In this document: in pieces, positions 1-11,006 of the stretch
Layout: each line of letters starts with the position of its first letter
Position numbering within the stretch: position 1 is the stretch's first letter
From: Rutpela maculata
Taxonomy: Eukaryota > Arthropoda > Insecta > Coleoptera > Cerambycidae
Length of the DNA stretch: 64,000 bases
Direction: 5' to 3'
NCBI GenBank assembly: GCA_936432065.2
Contig: OW386293.2
Location: 43,991,923-44,055,922 of the forward strand
The notes under the pieces: model-generated
Told to the model about the DNA's origin: nothing
What the model saw: the letters and a program-made list of their open reading frames with translations, nothing else
Databases searched by the model: none
Made by a program: the position numbers and the translations under genes

Positions 1-45
1 AGCCATTTTATCGCCAAAAATGATCACCAGGCAGATGAAATGTAA
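1..45 (+). pseudogene. C-terminal tail fragment of a repeat-associated gene
   Basis: An open tail enters from the window edge and stops at 43-45; it reads SHFIAKNDHQADEM. The first six residues are the same as a string (SHFIAK) encoded on the minus strand near 540-556, so the same repeat sequence lies here in opposite orientations. A diverged second copy of the tail follows at 165-230. No start or further domain is visible. Function unknown. Confidence 0.35.
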
Positions 46-164
46 ACTAATGACAGTTGAATGCAGATCTGTGTTTTTCCATGTATTTTGACGTGCTGAA
101 TCCGAATTTGATGTTGAAAAAGCTCTGCTATACGAATTATAACGGGTATTCATCAAAAGTTGGT

Positions 165-230
165 AAAATCAGCAGTTCTTTTATCAAAAACGATCACCAG
201 ATGGATGTAAAGTTAAATTTCGTAAAGTAA
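165..230 (+). pseudogene. second, diverged copy of the same coding tail
   Basis: The frame reads ...SSSFIKNDHQMDVKLNFVK and then stops. It shares the KNDHQ-x-D core with the tail at 1-45, about 155 bp upstream, which suggests an old tandem duplication of the end of a repeat element. It is too short for a family assignment. Confidence 0.3.
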
Positions 231-296
231 ATTTTCAGATAAAAAGCTGCCATAGCGATATCACGCATTTTTTCTCGCCTTTTTACTGTACCGTTA

Positions 297-627
297 ATCT
301 CCCATTGTTCTACATTTTTTGCTATGATATCTTGCTCTCTTGTCTTCAAATGGTCTACGTAAAAAAACTCTTTTTTTCTTAGCCAATGATGGGATATTCC
401 TCTTCAATGACCAGCAATAGTCGGCCATCATGCGGGCGTTCCACCTCCCGTGATATCTGTCCTCGATCTCCCTTATGTCCTGGTGAAATCGCTCACCATG
501 TTCCTCACTGATATCTCCTAGAGATATCTCCTCCTCGTTTTTGGCGATAAAATGGCTGAATTTGTGAGTTTTTGGCAAATACTCGTCAGAATTTGTCTTG
601 TAGAAGTTTTTAACATCAAATTGAGGT
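297..627 (-). pseudogene. C-terminal fragment of a widespread invertebrate repeat-associated protein
   Basis: The minus strand reads about 110 residues containing ISEEHGERFHQDIREIE, then RYHGRW and MMADYCWSLKRN, then a basic tail. I recognise the pattern (G-E-R-F-H-Q-D-I ... R-Y-x-G-R-W ... M-x-A-D-Y-C-W-x-L-K-R) as the conserved C-terminus of a high-copy hypothetical protein of arthropods, cnidarians and other invertebrates that has no assigned function. The N-terminal part is missing: upstream, at about 628, the frame runs into a 5S-derived SINE, so the methionine near 672 lies in SINE sequence and is not an authentic start. Probably a dead fragment. Family recognition is from memory. Confidence 0.55.
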
Positions 628-634
628 GAGGTGA

Positions 635-792
635 GGTATAGTGCCGGACTCAGTGGCGAGACCTCGATCGGCAAAGTTAAGGCACGCCGGGCGAGTCCGG
701 CACTTAGATGGGTGACCGTATCTGATCTCGCCGTACTGATTAAGTAGTGGAGTGCATTAGCTAAACTTCGCCAGGCCGTTAAAAAAAAAAAT
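635..792 (+). mobile_element. 5S rRNA-derived SINE-like retroposon with A tail
   Basis: Positions 664-733 resemble the central and 3' part of insect 5S rRNA, including GTTAAG, a GCCGGGCG-like block and ACTTAGATGGGTGACCG at 702-718, which covers the 5S internal control region. A poly-A run at 781-791 follows. A short inverted pair (GTGCCGGACT near 639 and AGTCCGGCAC near 694) brackets the core. A 5S head plus A tail suggests a SINE3-type retroposon rather than a functional 5S gene, because the 5' and 3' acceptor-like ends of 5S RNA are absent. It has inserted next to, or into, the coding fragment on the minus strand. Confidence 0.6.
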
Positions 793-1182
793 CGAATTTA
801 GCGCGTCAAAATACATGGAAGAACATATATCTGAATATAATTTATATTAGCTTTGAGTTTATCTGACATAGATCGGTCGTTTTTCGCGATAAAAATGCAA
901 TTTTATAGGTAAAATCTAAGATAAAAAAAACCCAAAGATAAAATTAAATTCTGATGGCGGCATCGAATTCAGGATGTCAAAATACATAAAGATCGGTAGG
1001 TCTAGTTTCTGGGTCTGAACTTTTTTTTGTGTAGCTGTGTAATTTATCCTAAGACCCTAACGCACGTACTCTCGGCGTACCCTATTCATGAAGTGTCATC
1101 CTTTGTCACCAAGCACAAAGCATCTCTTAGGATGCTCTATATTAGGCATGCTTATGACATCGATCAAGATCCAATCGTGCCA

Positions 1183-3345
1183 TATAATAATAATAATAAT
1201 AATATCGGCTTTATTATAAAAATGCATAATAATATAATATATAGTTATACATTTGTACACTTTATAAAGCGGGCGAAGTTTAGCCAGATGACTATTCTTA
1301 CACTTAACCAACTCTACAAGTTATCAACCAATATTTCCAAAATATTATAGTCCATTTTAAACTTATAATTAACTCTAATATGGAAAATGTATACAAAGAT
1401 AATAATTAATGGCTTATATGAATTTGTTACTTTAGGAGGTTAATTCTAACTGACAGTCAATTAGCATTTGCTTCATTTTATGACGAAATACATAAAGATT
1501 AAAACACATATTAGGTTTTGTAAAATTGTACAACATTGTCGCCGAATAAGTGAAACATCGTTGAAAAAGAGCAGACGAGTGATGAGGCATTGTGTGTTGT
1601 GATGTCTAATATTACGGACAAGTTTTTCACGAAGATACATGGATACTGAAGAATGGAGTAAACGATACAAAAATATGAGATAATGAAGTTTCACTGTGTT
1701 GCCTATTTTTAACCACCTCAATTCAATAAATTTCGTCGATACGCGATCGTATTTTCGTAAGTTGAAGATGAAATGACAACATGTGTTTTGTACAATTTGT
1801 AAACGATTTTTTGAAGTTTGGTCTAAACATGGGTAGTAAAGTATATTACAGTGATTGAGAATGGGCAACACAAGTGATTCACATATTTTTTTCCGCATTT
1901 TATTGAGAATGTGTCTATTTGAATATAAAAATTTCATTCTGGCGTAAGTTTTTTGCAGTAATAACTTTATATGTTCTTTGAAACGTAGATTTTGATCTAA
2001 AAAACACCAAGATTATTTTGCGTGATCTGAAAATTTAATATTTACATCATCTATAACTGGGCTGAGTCGCGTTTTTAGAAATTCTCTTCTATTTTTCGAA
2101 CTGAATAGAAGTGCAACCATCTTCTTCGGAATGATTATTATATTATGCCTCTTAGAATAACTGCAAATACAATTTATATCATCGTTCAACAAGGTGTTGG
2201 CAAGTTCGCTATCTGATGGATTAAAAGTAAACAGAAGCTGTAGGTGGCAATGATTAATTTGGTTAAAGATGTCGGCTGTGTAGATTATAAACAACAGTGG
2301 ATCCTTGCGAAACACCTGATAAAATCAGCTGAGCAAGAGACAAAGAATTATTGACAGATACTGACTGACGGCGGTTGCATAAATATGATTTAAAAAACGC
2401 AACAGCGTTTGTATCAAATCCGTAAAAGATTAACTTCGCACATAATAAAGCATGATCAATAGTGTCAAATGCCTTGGAATAATCAAGTGATAGTGAAACA
2501 ACTGCCATTCCTTTATCCAGCGACCTTATGGTATTGTCAAAAAGATTAAGCAGCGCGGTGGTGGTGCTGTGGGATTTACGAAAGCCAGATTGATGTAACG
2601 GTAGAACTTTATGATAATTTAAATAACTAATGATTTGATCCTGTACAATTTTTTCTAGTATTTTTGACAAAACGGATAATAAACTGATTGGCCGCAAATC
2701 TTGCACAGTAGTAGGATTTTTTACTTTCGGGACTGGACCCATTAAGATATCCTTCCATTTATTAAATGAGTTATATGATTCAAAATCGTAGGAAGACATA
2801 ACTTGATCATGAATAGAGTAATTTTATCCTCACCAGCTGCGTTGGACTTTAAGCCTCCAATAGCTCTTAGTACAACTTCAGGTCCAACGAATGCAAAGCT
2901 AAAAGTGAACTCCTCATTAAATCTGTTATTGTTATAATGCAAAATTGTATCATCACAGTTATTATTGTTTCCAAAAGTGCTTATAAAATAATTATTGATA
3001 ACGGCCGGATCTTATAAGGTAGGAGGAAGTTGACTAACTTTATTTTGATATGAAAACAGATTTAAATTTGTTATTCCTTGCCCCAAGAAGTAGAGGCAGA
3101 CGTAGAGAACAGGAATTACTCCTTTCCGACAACCTGAAGGCTGGATGCCATCAAACCAGACATGATGCTTCTGGATTTCATTGGAAAGAGAATGTATGTT
3201 ATCGAGTTCTGACCAGCAGAGAGATATAAAGAAACGAGATAAATACAAAGAATAGGTGTTCGAATTTAGTAAAATGTGTCTAGGCTCTTTAATTGAATTG
3301 GTGGTTTTGATGATTGGATAAGAGCACCTTAATTTACGCAAAAAT
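1183..3345 (-). mobile_element. LINE-A: decayed CR1/Jockey-type non-LTR retrotransposon
   Basis: The 3' end on the minus strand is an (ATT)n tail at about 1186-1206. The body holds pieces of a pol-like ORF in several frames from about 2942 to 1473. The segment 3012-3341 is also open on the minus strand and may be the region upstream of RT. No endonuclease motif was found, so the element looks 5'-truncated. The simple-repeat 3' tail resembles that of LINE-B at 24368. Confidence 0.75.
1473..2942 (-). pseudogene. reverse transcriptase ORF of LINE-A, broken
   Basis: Read from 2942 downwards, the frame shows a linker (VVLRAIGGLKSNAAGEDKI), then RT fingers with LRPISLLSVLSKILEKIV, the palm motif LDYSKAFDTIDHAL, and SGVSQGS. 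The frame then breaks near 2270-2315. The expected (F/Y)xDD catalytic motif is missing: sequence passes from CHLQLL straight to FTFNPSD. A further frame (1473-1937) carries the thumb/C-terminal region with PILNHCNILYYP. Motif order follows the CR1/Jockey group. Loss of the YxDD box and several frameshifts make it dead. Confidence 0.8.
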
Positions 3346-4589
3346 TATTTTAAATAATATCAGAAAAACCGTTTGGAATGAAAATTAGGTGTATGATACT
3401 AAAATGTGGAAGATTGTATGATTTATTCATCCTGCGTTTTTCCAAATGTGTAACCCCCTTCCGGCTTTGGATTTGCGTGTTGTCTACTATATGTGGTGTT
3501 TATGTTTATATAAAAAAAATTATAGACATTCCATTTTAAAAAATTGAGAATAATAATAATAATTAATTTCAAAAATATTTTTTGGTAAATACATCATGAT
3601 CAAATAACATCCTACATTTTTAGAAAAAACAGTTATTAAATCGCCGAGATATGGCAGTCAAAACAATTCCAATCCAATTGACAAAATATTTTAGGGTGTG
3701 ATACAGGATCCTTGGAGGCTTAACTGGCGCTAAAAAATACAGGATGTTTTATTTAAAAAAAATATACTTTCTTGTGTAACTCATTTTTGTGACACCTTGT
3801 ATAATTGAAAATAATTTTACGTTGTAGTAGAGATGAAACATTGAAAGTTTTGTTAAAAAAGTTTTTTTATAAAGTTAGCCGTTTTTGCACAATCTTCCGA
3901 GAAAACACTAATTAGCCACCTTTTACATATTTTTTATTGTAAATTTCTGTGAAATGCACTTGAATACTTTAGTTTGTCAATAAAAATATTTTCTAATGTC
4001 ATTTTTGAAGCATGGCATTTAACTATATACAAAGTGTATGATATATGTGTATTGTTGTATTCTTTATAGCAATGGGAAGTACCTGAAACTATTTTAAAGA
4101 TTATACAATTTATGATTTTTTAAAATTTATAATAAACCAAAAATAACGCATATTTCTCTCTCACTATGAAAAATCCTCTCTTTAAAGTTAAGTATTTTAA
4201 ATTGTTTCATAATTCTTATGGCATTTCTCTACTTTAATCCCCTGTTAGCTTCACAGGTCCACCTCAATAAATGACTACATAGTTTGCATGGGAATGAAAA
4301 TTAAAGCAATACTATATTTTACTTTTACACTACCATTGGAGTTGTTTCATGAAATTCTAAAGCCACAACCATTCCCGATATACTTGACTCACAGACTTTC
4401 CACCACCATAATTAATTATAGTCATATATGAATATTGTGGAAGTCAAAATCGTTAAGTAATGTAATAAATAATGAGGGAACTATCATACTGTCTTGCGAA
4501 TACCCATAGACACATCCAGACCATCTGAGGGCATATAGTTTGGTTTAAAATTCCTTGAATTCTAGCAAGAATTAAACCATTTTAAAGTT
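3346..4589. other. no gene seen
   Basis: AT-rich sequence without a supported reading frame. Scattered phrases such as the ACAGGATG and ACACCTTGTATAA boxes near 3745-3805 resemble the ends of short insect DNA-transposon derivatives, but I could not pair them into an element. Confidence 0.4.
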
Positions 4590-4935
4590 TTATGACGAAC
4601 GTCGTGGGCGACTGAGTTTGACAGAAAAGCGAATACGTCCAAATGCTTTGGATAAGTCGAAGAAAAATTTCTGAACCGATATTTCCATTGCCGGAACAAA
4701 TGCAGATATGATAGTTAACTGAAATAAAAGGAGTTAGTACTTTTACTTCCCCTAAAACCGCGTTGGAAATTAATGAAGGGGTTATGATTTAAATTTTACT
4801 GCTCTAATATAAACCACCATTCTGATTAACTTGAAAATGATGCTGAGCAAGCTAATAGGGCGATAATACTCGAATAAATTAAGGTCACCCTTTTTGCAGT
4901 AATTATATAACAACACACAGTCCAACCAATAGGCC
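4590..4935 (-). pseudogene. old LINE reverse transcriptase relic
   Basis: Reading the minus strand from about 4935 gives LFEYYRPISLLSIIFKLI, the YRPISLL finger motif of non-LTR reverse transcriptases. Lower down comes FFFDLSKAFGRIRF, a decayed palm A box in which the usual aspartate after SKAF has become glycine. Stops and frameshifts lie between them. It is a separate, older insertion than LINE-A and has no recognisable ends. Confidence 0.65.
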
Positions 4936-5178
4936 GAAAAAAGTTGATACCTCCATAACCTAAGCTATGATGACGGTTTGGGTTTGAGTACAACAGTCTG
5001 ATCTTTTAGTTATTTATACTGTTTTTGTTTCATTTGTGATGACATTAAAGAATCGGGCGAAATGCTAACTTCTACAGAATGACAGAATAGTGACAATAAC
5101 TGAACAACTATTACTTCAACCGAAATGCGAATATGTGAAATTGACAATCACAGATTAATAAAGAACTAAAAACTTACG

Positions 5179-5823
5179 TACTCTTCGCCAATTTACTGAG
5201 CTTTTTATATAATTGTTAGGATACTCTTCGCAGTTTCTTTGTAAATAATGTTAGTTTTTGGGCATCATAAATTTTGTGATACCAACTTTATTGAACAAAA
5301 ATTGAAAAAAAAAAAAACATCTAACCTGACTAGCCACTGGACCATCAGAGATTACTACAAAAATTGGATGTCTGTAATATATATCCTTCGAGAATCATAT
5401 TTCAACGCATTAGACATATTATAAAATATATATTAGTAAAATGCATAAACAAAAAAATATATATTATAGAGATAACATGTCGCAAGATTTCTATTTAAAT
5501 GCAAGCGACAAAAATTAAGAAATTTTTTTTTTTAAATTAATGATTAATAACTTTCTTATTTACGATTCAAAAATAATAGGGCTCTTCCTCTAGCTAACAC
5601 TAACTTACATTTCAAATTTTAATTCAATCTGACTATTCTTACTTAAGTTATCATGCTTAGAAGAAACGTGACGGACGGACGGACAGACAGACGGACATTT
5701 TGAAAGTTGTTCAGAATTCGTTCACTAACACAATGATGAAAATTTTTTCTCTACGAGCGATATTTCCGGTTTTAGAAATGTGCCGATCAAATGCAATATA
5801 CTCTTCGTTTTTGCGAAGAATAT
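5179..5823 (+). mobile_element. family H MITE, copy 1
   Basis: About 645 bp, beginning TACTCTTCGCC and ending in a hairpin that closes with GCGAAGAATATA. A longer copy at 52478-53369 shares the whole length and has the terminal pair TACTCTTCGC / GCGAAGAGTA. Internal hallmarks are a GACGGACG/GACAGACAG tract at 5680-5695 and a second ACTCTTCG box at 5223. This copy has decayed or lost the tRNA-like centre present in copy 2. No coding capacity. Confidence 0.65.
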
Positions 5824-6189
5824 AATAATGGGGAAACTATGTAAAAAAACCTCGTCAGAAATTTAACCTCTTGAGTAATGTGAAGACAGGTTTAAAAAAA
5901 AATCATGGTAAAATTTGAATAACATAATTTAATTAAAAACTATCGAATTATTTACTGTCAATGATTAATTTTCCTTCTTTTGTAAACATTTTATACCTTT
6001 GATGGGCTATAGCTTATAAACTATTGGTCCGCAAAAAAACTAAATAAAAATTACTGAGAATTTAATGCTCAACAAGATATATGTACAATATGTCCCCAGA
6101 CGGGGTACCGCACTCCTGTAAACTTTCTTATTTTTTATTTACCGAAAAAAGGCATGCTTTGCCATGAGCAGGTAGAGCGCGTTCATTGT
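5824..6189. other. no gene seen
   Basis: AT-rich spacer between the family H copy and the mariner-type relic, with no supported feature. Confidence 0.4.
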
Positions 6190-6556
6190 TTCAAAGGAGC
6201 TTAATGTTGACAGTTAAATGAAATAAGTTGATAACTAGTTCATTTATTATTAAAATCTTATTCAAAATGAGAACCTCTGCATACAGACAAGAAGTCTCTT
6301 CCTCACTTCTGTTTTGGTCACTCTTGAAGTGAAATTGGTTTTCATTTGTTATCCTCTGTCGTAATTGTTCTACGGAGTTCACCGGTGTTTTGTATGCCAA
6401 CACCTCCAGACATGGAAATCCAATGGAGTTAAGTCAGGGTATCTCGTAGGCCAAGGAACTGGTCCTCCCTTACCTATCCAATTACTTGGATACTTTTCAT
6501 CCAGCCACTGACGTATTGTGATACGAAGATTGGCTGGAGAATCATCGTGCTAAAAT
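6190..6556 (-). pseudogene. Tc1/mariner-type (IS630 superfamily) transposase C-terminal relic
   Basis: The minus strand from about 6556 reads HDDSPANLRITIRQWLDEKY, then NWIGKGGPVPWPTRYPDLTP and LDFHVWR, and, after internal stops, TPVNSVEQLRQRI. This is the last part of the catalytic domain of insect IS630/Tc1/mariner-like transposases, which normally read QQDGAPPH...WIGRGGP...W-P-x-R-S-P-D-L-T-P-L-D-F. The SPDLTPLDF-type block that supplies the final acidic residue is still visible. Stop codons follow. Its upstream part is cut off exactly where the R1-like LINE begins on the plus strand, so that LINE probably truncated it. Confidence 0.75.
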
Positions 6557-9105
6557 AAACTGGAAGAACTGCGTAGTAGTCTGATAACAACAGGACCACC
6601 AGCGGATGGAGAGTCCTAACAGAGGAGGAGGCATTAAGCGACCACCGCTATATTACATATGAGATTGGACAGAACCGCGCCACCCAGGTGGTAAAAGGCA
6701 GAAGGTGGAAGCTTGGTAGGCTGAACAAGGATACCTTCAAAAGAAGTCTGGCTGGCTCCTTCCGAGGAGGCATGGTTGAAACGGAGGAGGCCCTCACCAA
6801 TGCGGTTACTAGAGCTTGCAACGAATCGATGCCCAGGAAGGGAAGCAGAAAGACCAGTAGGGAAGTCTATTGGTGGACGGAGGAGATCGCAGCCCTCAGA
6901 CTCGCGATTCGTCGGCAGGGTATAAGGCAGAATAGGAGAGCAGGACATTGGGGAGAACCCATCTCGCCAGGAAAAACCTTAGAGAGGCAATTAAAAAATC
7001 AAAGAGAGAGAGGTGGAGGGAATTATGCGACACTGTGGATAGGGAAATGGCTACAAGATAGCTACTCGACAGATCAAAACCCCCCCCCCCCCTGCCTTTC
7101 TGGCAGAGAAAGTGGCGGAAGTCGTGGCTGCCCTGTTTCCAGAAATTGATATAGTCAGATGGAGGGCGGTAGAAGTGGATGTGGTCATCCCACTCACGGA
7201 GGAGAAGCTGGAGGCAGTATGTGCCAGACTTAAAAGTGGAAAAGCTTCAGGTTTAGATGAGATTCCGCCTGAAATAGTCAAGCTAGTTACGGAAGAATAC
7301 CCGGGAGACATCTTAAGAGTAATGAATCATGCCCTAGAGAGTGGGGATTTCCCGAGCAGATGGAGGAAGGCCAGAGTCGTCCTGATTCGGAAAGGAATCA
7401 AGCCGCCCGAGGACTCGTCATCCCACTGACCGCTATGTTTACTTGACGCGATGGGCAAGCTCCTCGAGTATCTGATACTGGGGAGATTAGAGAAGAAGAT
7501 AGCCGAGAAGGGTGGCTTATCTGAAAGCCAGTTCGGTTTTCGGAAAGAACGATCAACGGTAGGAGCCATTAGGCTGCTAAAGGAGACGGCAGAGGAAGCC
7601 CTAGCCACGAAACAGATATGTGCTGTTGTGACCTTTGATGTCAAAAACGCGTTTAACACAGCGGGATAGGAGATGATTGTCAGGAAGATGCAGAGCTCCG
7701 TACCTCGTCAGGGTGATGATGAGCTACTTCCAAGACAGGATGATCAGATTCTAATCAGAGGGAGAGATAACCTGGAAAAGCATCACGTGTGGGGTTCCAC
7801 AAGGGTCGGTGCTCGGTCCGACCTTGTGGAATGTGATGTTTGACGATATATTTCGATTACCTTGGGAGGAGGGTGTAAAGGTCATCGGGTATGCCGACGA
7901 CTTGACCATAACGGTGACTGGAAGGTGGACTGTCCAAATAATGGAAGCAGCCAACGAGGCCATCAGAAATATTGAGAGGTGGCTAGAAAGAATGCAGCTT
8001 GAGCTAGCTGCTGGGAAAACTGAGCTCCTGGTTATCACGAGGAAAAGAAATCTTCCACCCGTGAAAGTTAGGGTGGGCCAGGTGGAGATATCCTCAGGGA
8101 ACCACCTGAAATACCTAGGGGTTTGGCTGGACTACAAGCTGAACTTCGGTGTCCATGCCACAAAGACGGCGGAGAAGGCGGGAAAAGCAGCCACAGCCAT
8201 TGGGAGGCTTATGGCCAATACGCAAGGACCAAGAGCGAGCAAGAGGAGACTGCTGTGCAGTGTAGTGCACTCTATCCTCTTGTATGCAGCTCCGGTCTGG
8301 GAAAGTGCGATGAAGGTGGATAGGACGAGAGGAAGGATGGCTAGAATCCAGCGATGTGCCGCACTAAAGGTATGCAGTGCATATAAAACGTTTTCGTACG
8401 AGGCGGCGTTGGTAGTGGCGGGATCTGATGGCCAAAGAACGGCTGGAAATCTTTGAAGGAGCCGGGAGGGCAGAGGCCAGGGGCAGGATGTTCGAAAGAT
8501 AGCAGAGGCGCTGGGATACTGTAGACAAGGGAAGGTGGACGAGACGCCTCATCCCGAACATCAGAGCGTGGATGGAACGGAGGCATGGTGAGGTAGGCTA
8601 TTTACCTCACTCAATCCCTGAGCGGACATGGGTGCTTCATATAGTACTTATACGATATTGGCAAGACTTACAGCAGAGAGTGCGTATACTGTGGAGAGGT
8701 CGATGACGTGGAGCACACCGTGTTCGCATGCAAAAGATGGAGAGAAGAGAGACGAGACGGTGGGGCATCGTTATTGTCTCCAGAAGATATGGTAGGGAGG
8801 ATATTAGAAACGTAAGAGAACTGGAGAAGGGGGGAGGAGGCAATAACCCGCATTATCAAAAAGAAGGAAGAGAAGGAGAGAGAGAGATGGGTTTGAACCC
8901 ATGGAGAAACGCCAATTAACACCGACAATCTTAAATGACCTATGGGTCCGATGAAAAGCGAAAGCAGTCCCAGGCCAACAGGAAACACTGAAGAGATGTA
9001 GGGGTTTTAGCTGGTTGGAGTCCAGCACGAACCGTTCGCGATAGACTCTAAGCGACGGGTGTCCATGATGATTCCCCCTCTCACGAAAAAAGATAACAAA
9101 CGTAC
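6557..9105 (+). mobile_element. R1-like non-LTR retrotransposon, 5'-truncated
   Basis: Coding blocks run from the end of the endonuclease domain through RT to a C-terminal zinc-binding region, followed by a 3' UTR of about 290 bp that ends near an A-rich stretch (9087-9096). GC content is clearly higher than in the surroundings, which helps mark the borders. The 5' border meets the mariner relic. No clear target-site duplication was found. Clade choice (R1-like rather than LOA or I) rests on the linker with VYWWTEEIAALR and the C-terminal CCHC. Confidence 0.8.
6613..8815 (+). pseudogene. R1-like LINE pol ORF, frameshifted
   Basis: The frame opens inside the endonuclease domain (ALSDHRYITYEIG, with the SDH motif). 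The linker (VYWWTEEIAALR) follows, and then RT blocks: LKSGKASGLDEIPPEIVK at about 7228-7284, QFGFRKERSTVGAI at about 7530, VTFDVKNAFNTA at about 7629 (palm A), GVPQGSVLGPTLWNVMFDDI at about 7792 and IGYADDLTIT at about 7888 (catalytic YADD retained). The C-terminus has C-x2-C (8681, 8690), H (8714) and C (8729) in CVYCGEVDDVEHTVFACKRW. Frames break at a 13-C run (7080-7092), around 7425-7450, near 7669 and near 8450. Dead as it stands, although the catalytic residues survive. Confidence 0.8.
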
Positions 9106-9207
9106 TTGTGCTTGTGTATAGCGTAATGCTGCATGCTAAAACTTAATCTAACTGGTTAGTGATTTTTGACATAATGTCAAAGGACTAATCCCGAAGCTTG
9201 TCGAAGT

Positions 9208-10170
9208 AGTCGACGGAGTTCGACGCTCGGAATGCTCCCTCATCGGGACTACTTGTATTTTATGTTCTTTGGATCGTTAATCATGAAAATCAGTGCCCCG
9301 CGGGTCTAAAAATAGTGCATCACCCCTAAAAATGCCAAAAACCACCCCTTTCTGCGGGTTTTTTCGCAGTAATGTGAATAATACTGTAAAATAATGTTAT
9401 GTGCTAATTGTAATGACATTTTGCCAGTTCAGTATGTTCATCTAAAATAAGGACAAATTTTATGCTGAGGGTTAACTAGAGGGGGTAAATCTACCTCTCT
9501 ATTGACGTAAAATGGAAAAATGATGGAATTTTTTTTTCACATTTTGATTTGAGTTTAGATGAATGGGGATTGTACAATGAAGAAAATTTTTTCCAAAACT
9601 TTTAGGGGTGAAAACTGCCCCTATATCGCCTTTAAGTTGAACTAACGCTTAGAAAATAAGTAAAGATGCATACTTTTTAGTATGCTTGGCCGGAAGTTTC
9701 GTTTCAAGAAGGAGAAGCGTTTGAATTAAATCTTAGCTATGATTGGTATGAATCGGTAATCAATGCATCAACCGAAGTATATGAAAATGAGCTAATTGAT
9801 TCTAGCGATAATGAATAGGGGCTCATTTCCTCCCATAAGAGACCAATACTGAAGAAAACTTAGTATATAATGTTTATATTTTGATAAAAAAATTTAGTTA
9901 TCTTAATTTTGCACCAGATTTATATTTTTTTATTAAAAATATTGCCAACAATATGAAGTGTTCATATATCAAGAATATTTCTACTTTCTCTTTAAATTTT
10001 CTGCAAGCTTGGAAGTAACTTTTTAATATTTCTTTCGACGGAAGTTTATCAGAAATTACAGGCACTATTTTTAGAACCGCGGAACTCCGATTTTCGTGAT
10101 CAGCGACCCAAGAAAATACCATACAAGTTGTCCCGATGAGGGGGGCATTCCGAGTGTCAAACCCCGCGTT
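9208..10170 (+). mobile_element. element A: long terminal inverted repeats with an internal terminal exon
   Basis: Left arm from about 9208 and right arm ending about 10170 are inverted copies: GTTCGACGCTCGGAATGC against GTTTGACACTCGGAATGC read on the opposite strand, then CTCATCGGGAC in both, then a GGTCGCTGATCACGAAAAT-type motif (a decayed GGATCGTTAATCATG in the left arm), then a TCTAAAAATAGTGC block in both. The arms are about 130 bp. Between them on the plus strand lies a short acidic reading frame. Non-autonomous remains of a larger element are likely. See the entry for 9681-9818 and the related elements B, D and G. Confidence 0.65.
9681..9818 (+). pseudogene. acidic terminal exon inside element A
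   Basis: A frame of 45 codons follows directly after a pyrimidine-rich acceptor-like site (ATACTTTTTAG ending 9680). It begins YAWPEVSFQEGEAF and ends YENELIDSSDNE, then stop. A stop codon lies immediately upstream in the same frame, so if the segment is translated it must be joined by splicing. The acidic, Ser/Asp-rich end resembles tails in elements B (17105), C (31966) and G (55051). I infer a last coding exon of an element-encoded protein. The rest of the protein is not present here and its function is unknown. Confidence 0.4.
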
Positions 10171-11006
10171 CTACATGGGCTAAAGTATTTAACTACTTTT
10201 AGTATCGTTAAAAGCAGGTAAATAAAATATCAAAGAAGTAACGCGTTCTACCTGCTCATCTCTTATTGAATTTCTTCATGAAATTTGTTTTTTTTTCATA
10301 ACATTTTTACCTCGTTGAAAAGCTAATAAAAAGAGATGTCATTTACATGATTTTTACTATTAATGTGTTAATGAATTCTTGTAATAAATCGCCCTCGTTG
10401 TAACAGAAATAAAAAAGTCGAAAAAACTGTTTACTTATTTTTCGTTGCTTCTTTGAACCATTTGGTATTTTTTGACATTTTGCGGTTAGTAATGCATTGT
10501 TGAAGAGTTATTTAAGTACGTGCCATTAAACTAGTGATAATTTTTAAATTTAATTCTGAATATGTAACTTTGGGGTTTCTCAATAAAAAGTGAAAAATTT
10601 AAATATCTCGAAAACCTCGTCGAAAACTAAAAACTTTTGCATATAACACATGTGAGTTAAAATGATTGCAAATTAGGTCCTTTAACTCCCCTTGACAGGA
10701 AAACGTCAAGTTACCAGTAGCCCTGTATACCATACATTGTTCTGTAATCCCAGTCTACTCAGATACTGGATACGGTTTGTTATCTCTTCCTAAGTGATCT
10801 ACAATTTCACAGGTTTACAAATAAATGGAGTATAATTGCCCATGGTATTTAATTCAATTAATAATTTTTGTTATATTAAATTAGAATTTCTGACTAATAG
10901 TATTATTGTTTTATAGTATCCCAGATTATGAATTTTTTATTTTATTTATTAGTTTGTTCAAGGAACTACACCAATTAAATAACCTAACACATGCCTCTGT
11001 TTTTAG
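10171..11006. other. probable unc-13 intron sequence, no gene seen
   Basis: AT-rich DNA upstream of the unc-13 exon, ending in a polypyrimidine tract and AG at 11005-11006. No repeat could be bounded and no upstream exon of unc-13 was found. Confidence 0.45.

Noticed and set aside
664..733. Functional 5S rRNA gene
   Set aside because: Only the central and 3' part matches, the outer helix is missing, and an A tail follows.
1027..1350. 107-codon plus-strand ORF with Asn run
   Set aside because: The Asn run is the (AAT)n simple-repeat tail of LINE-A read on the opposite strand.
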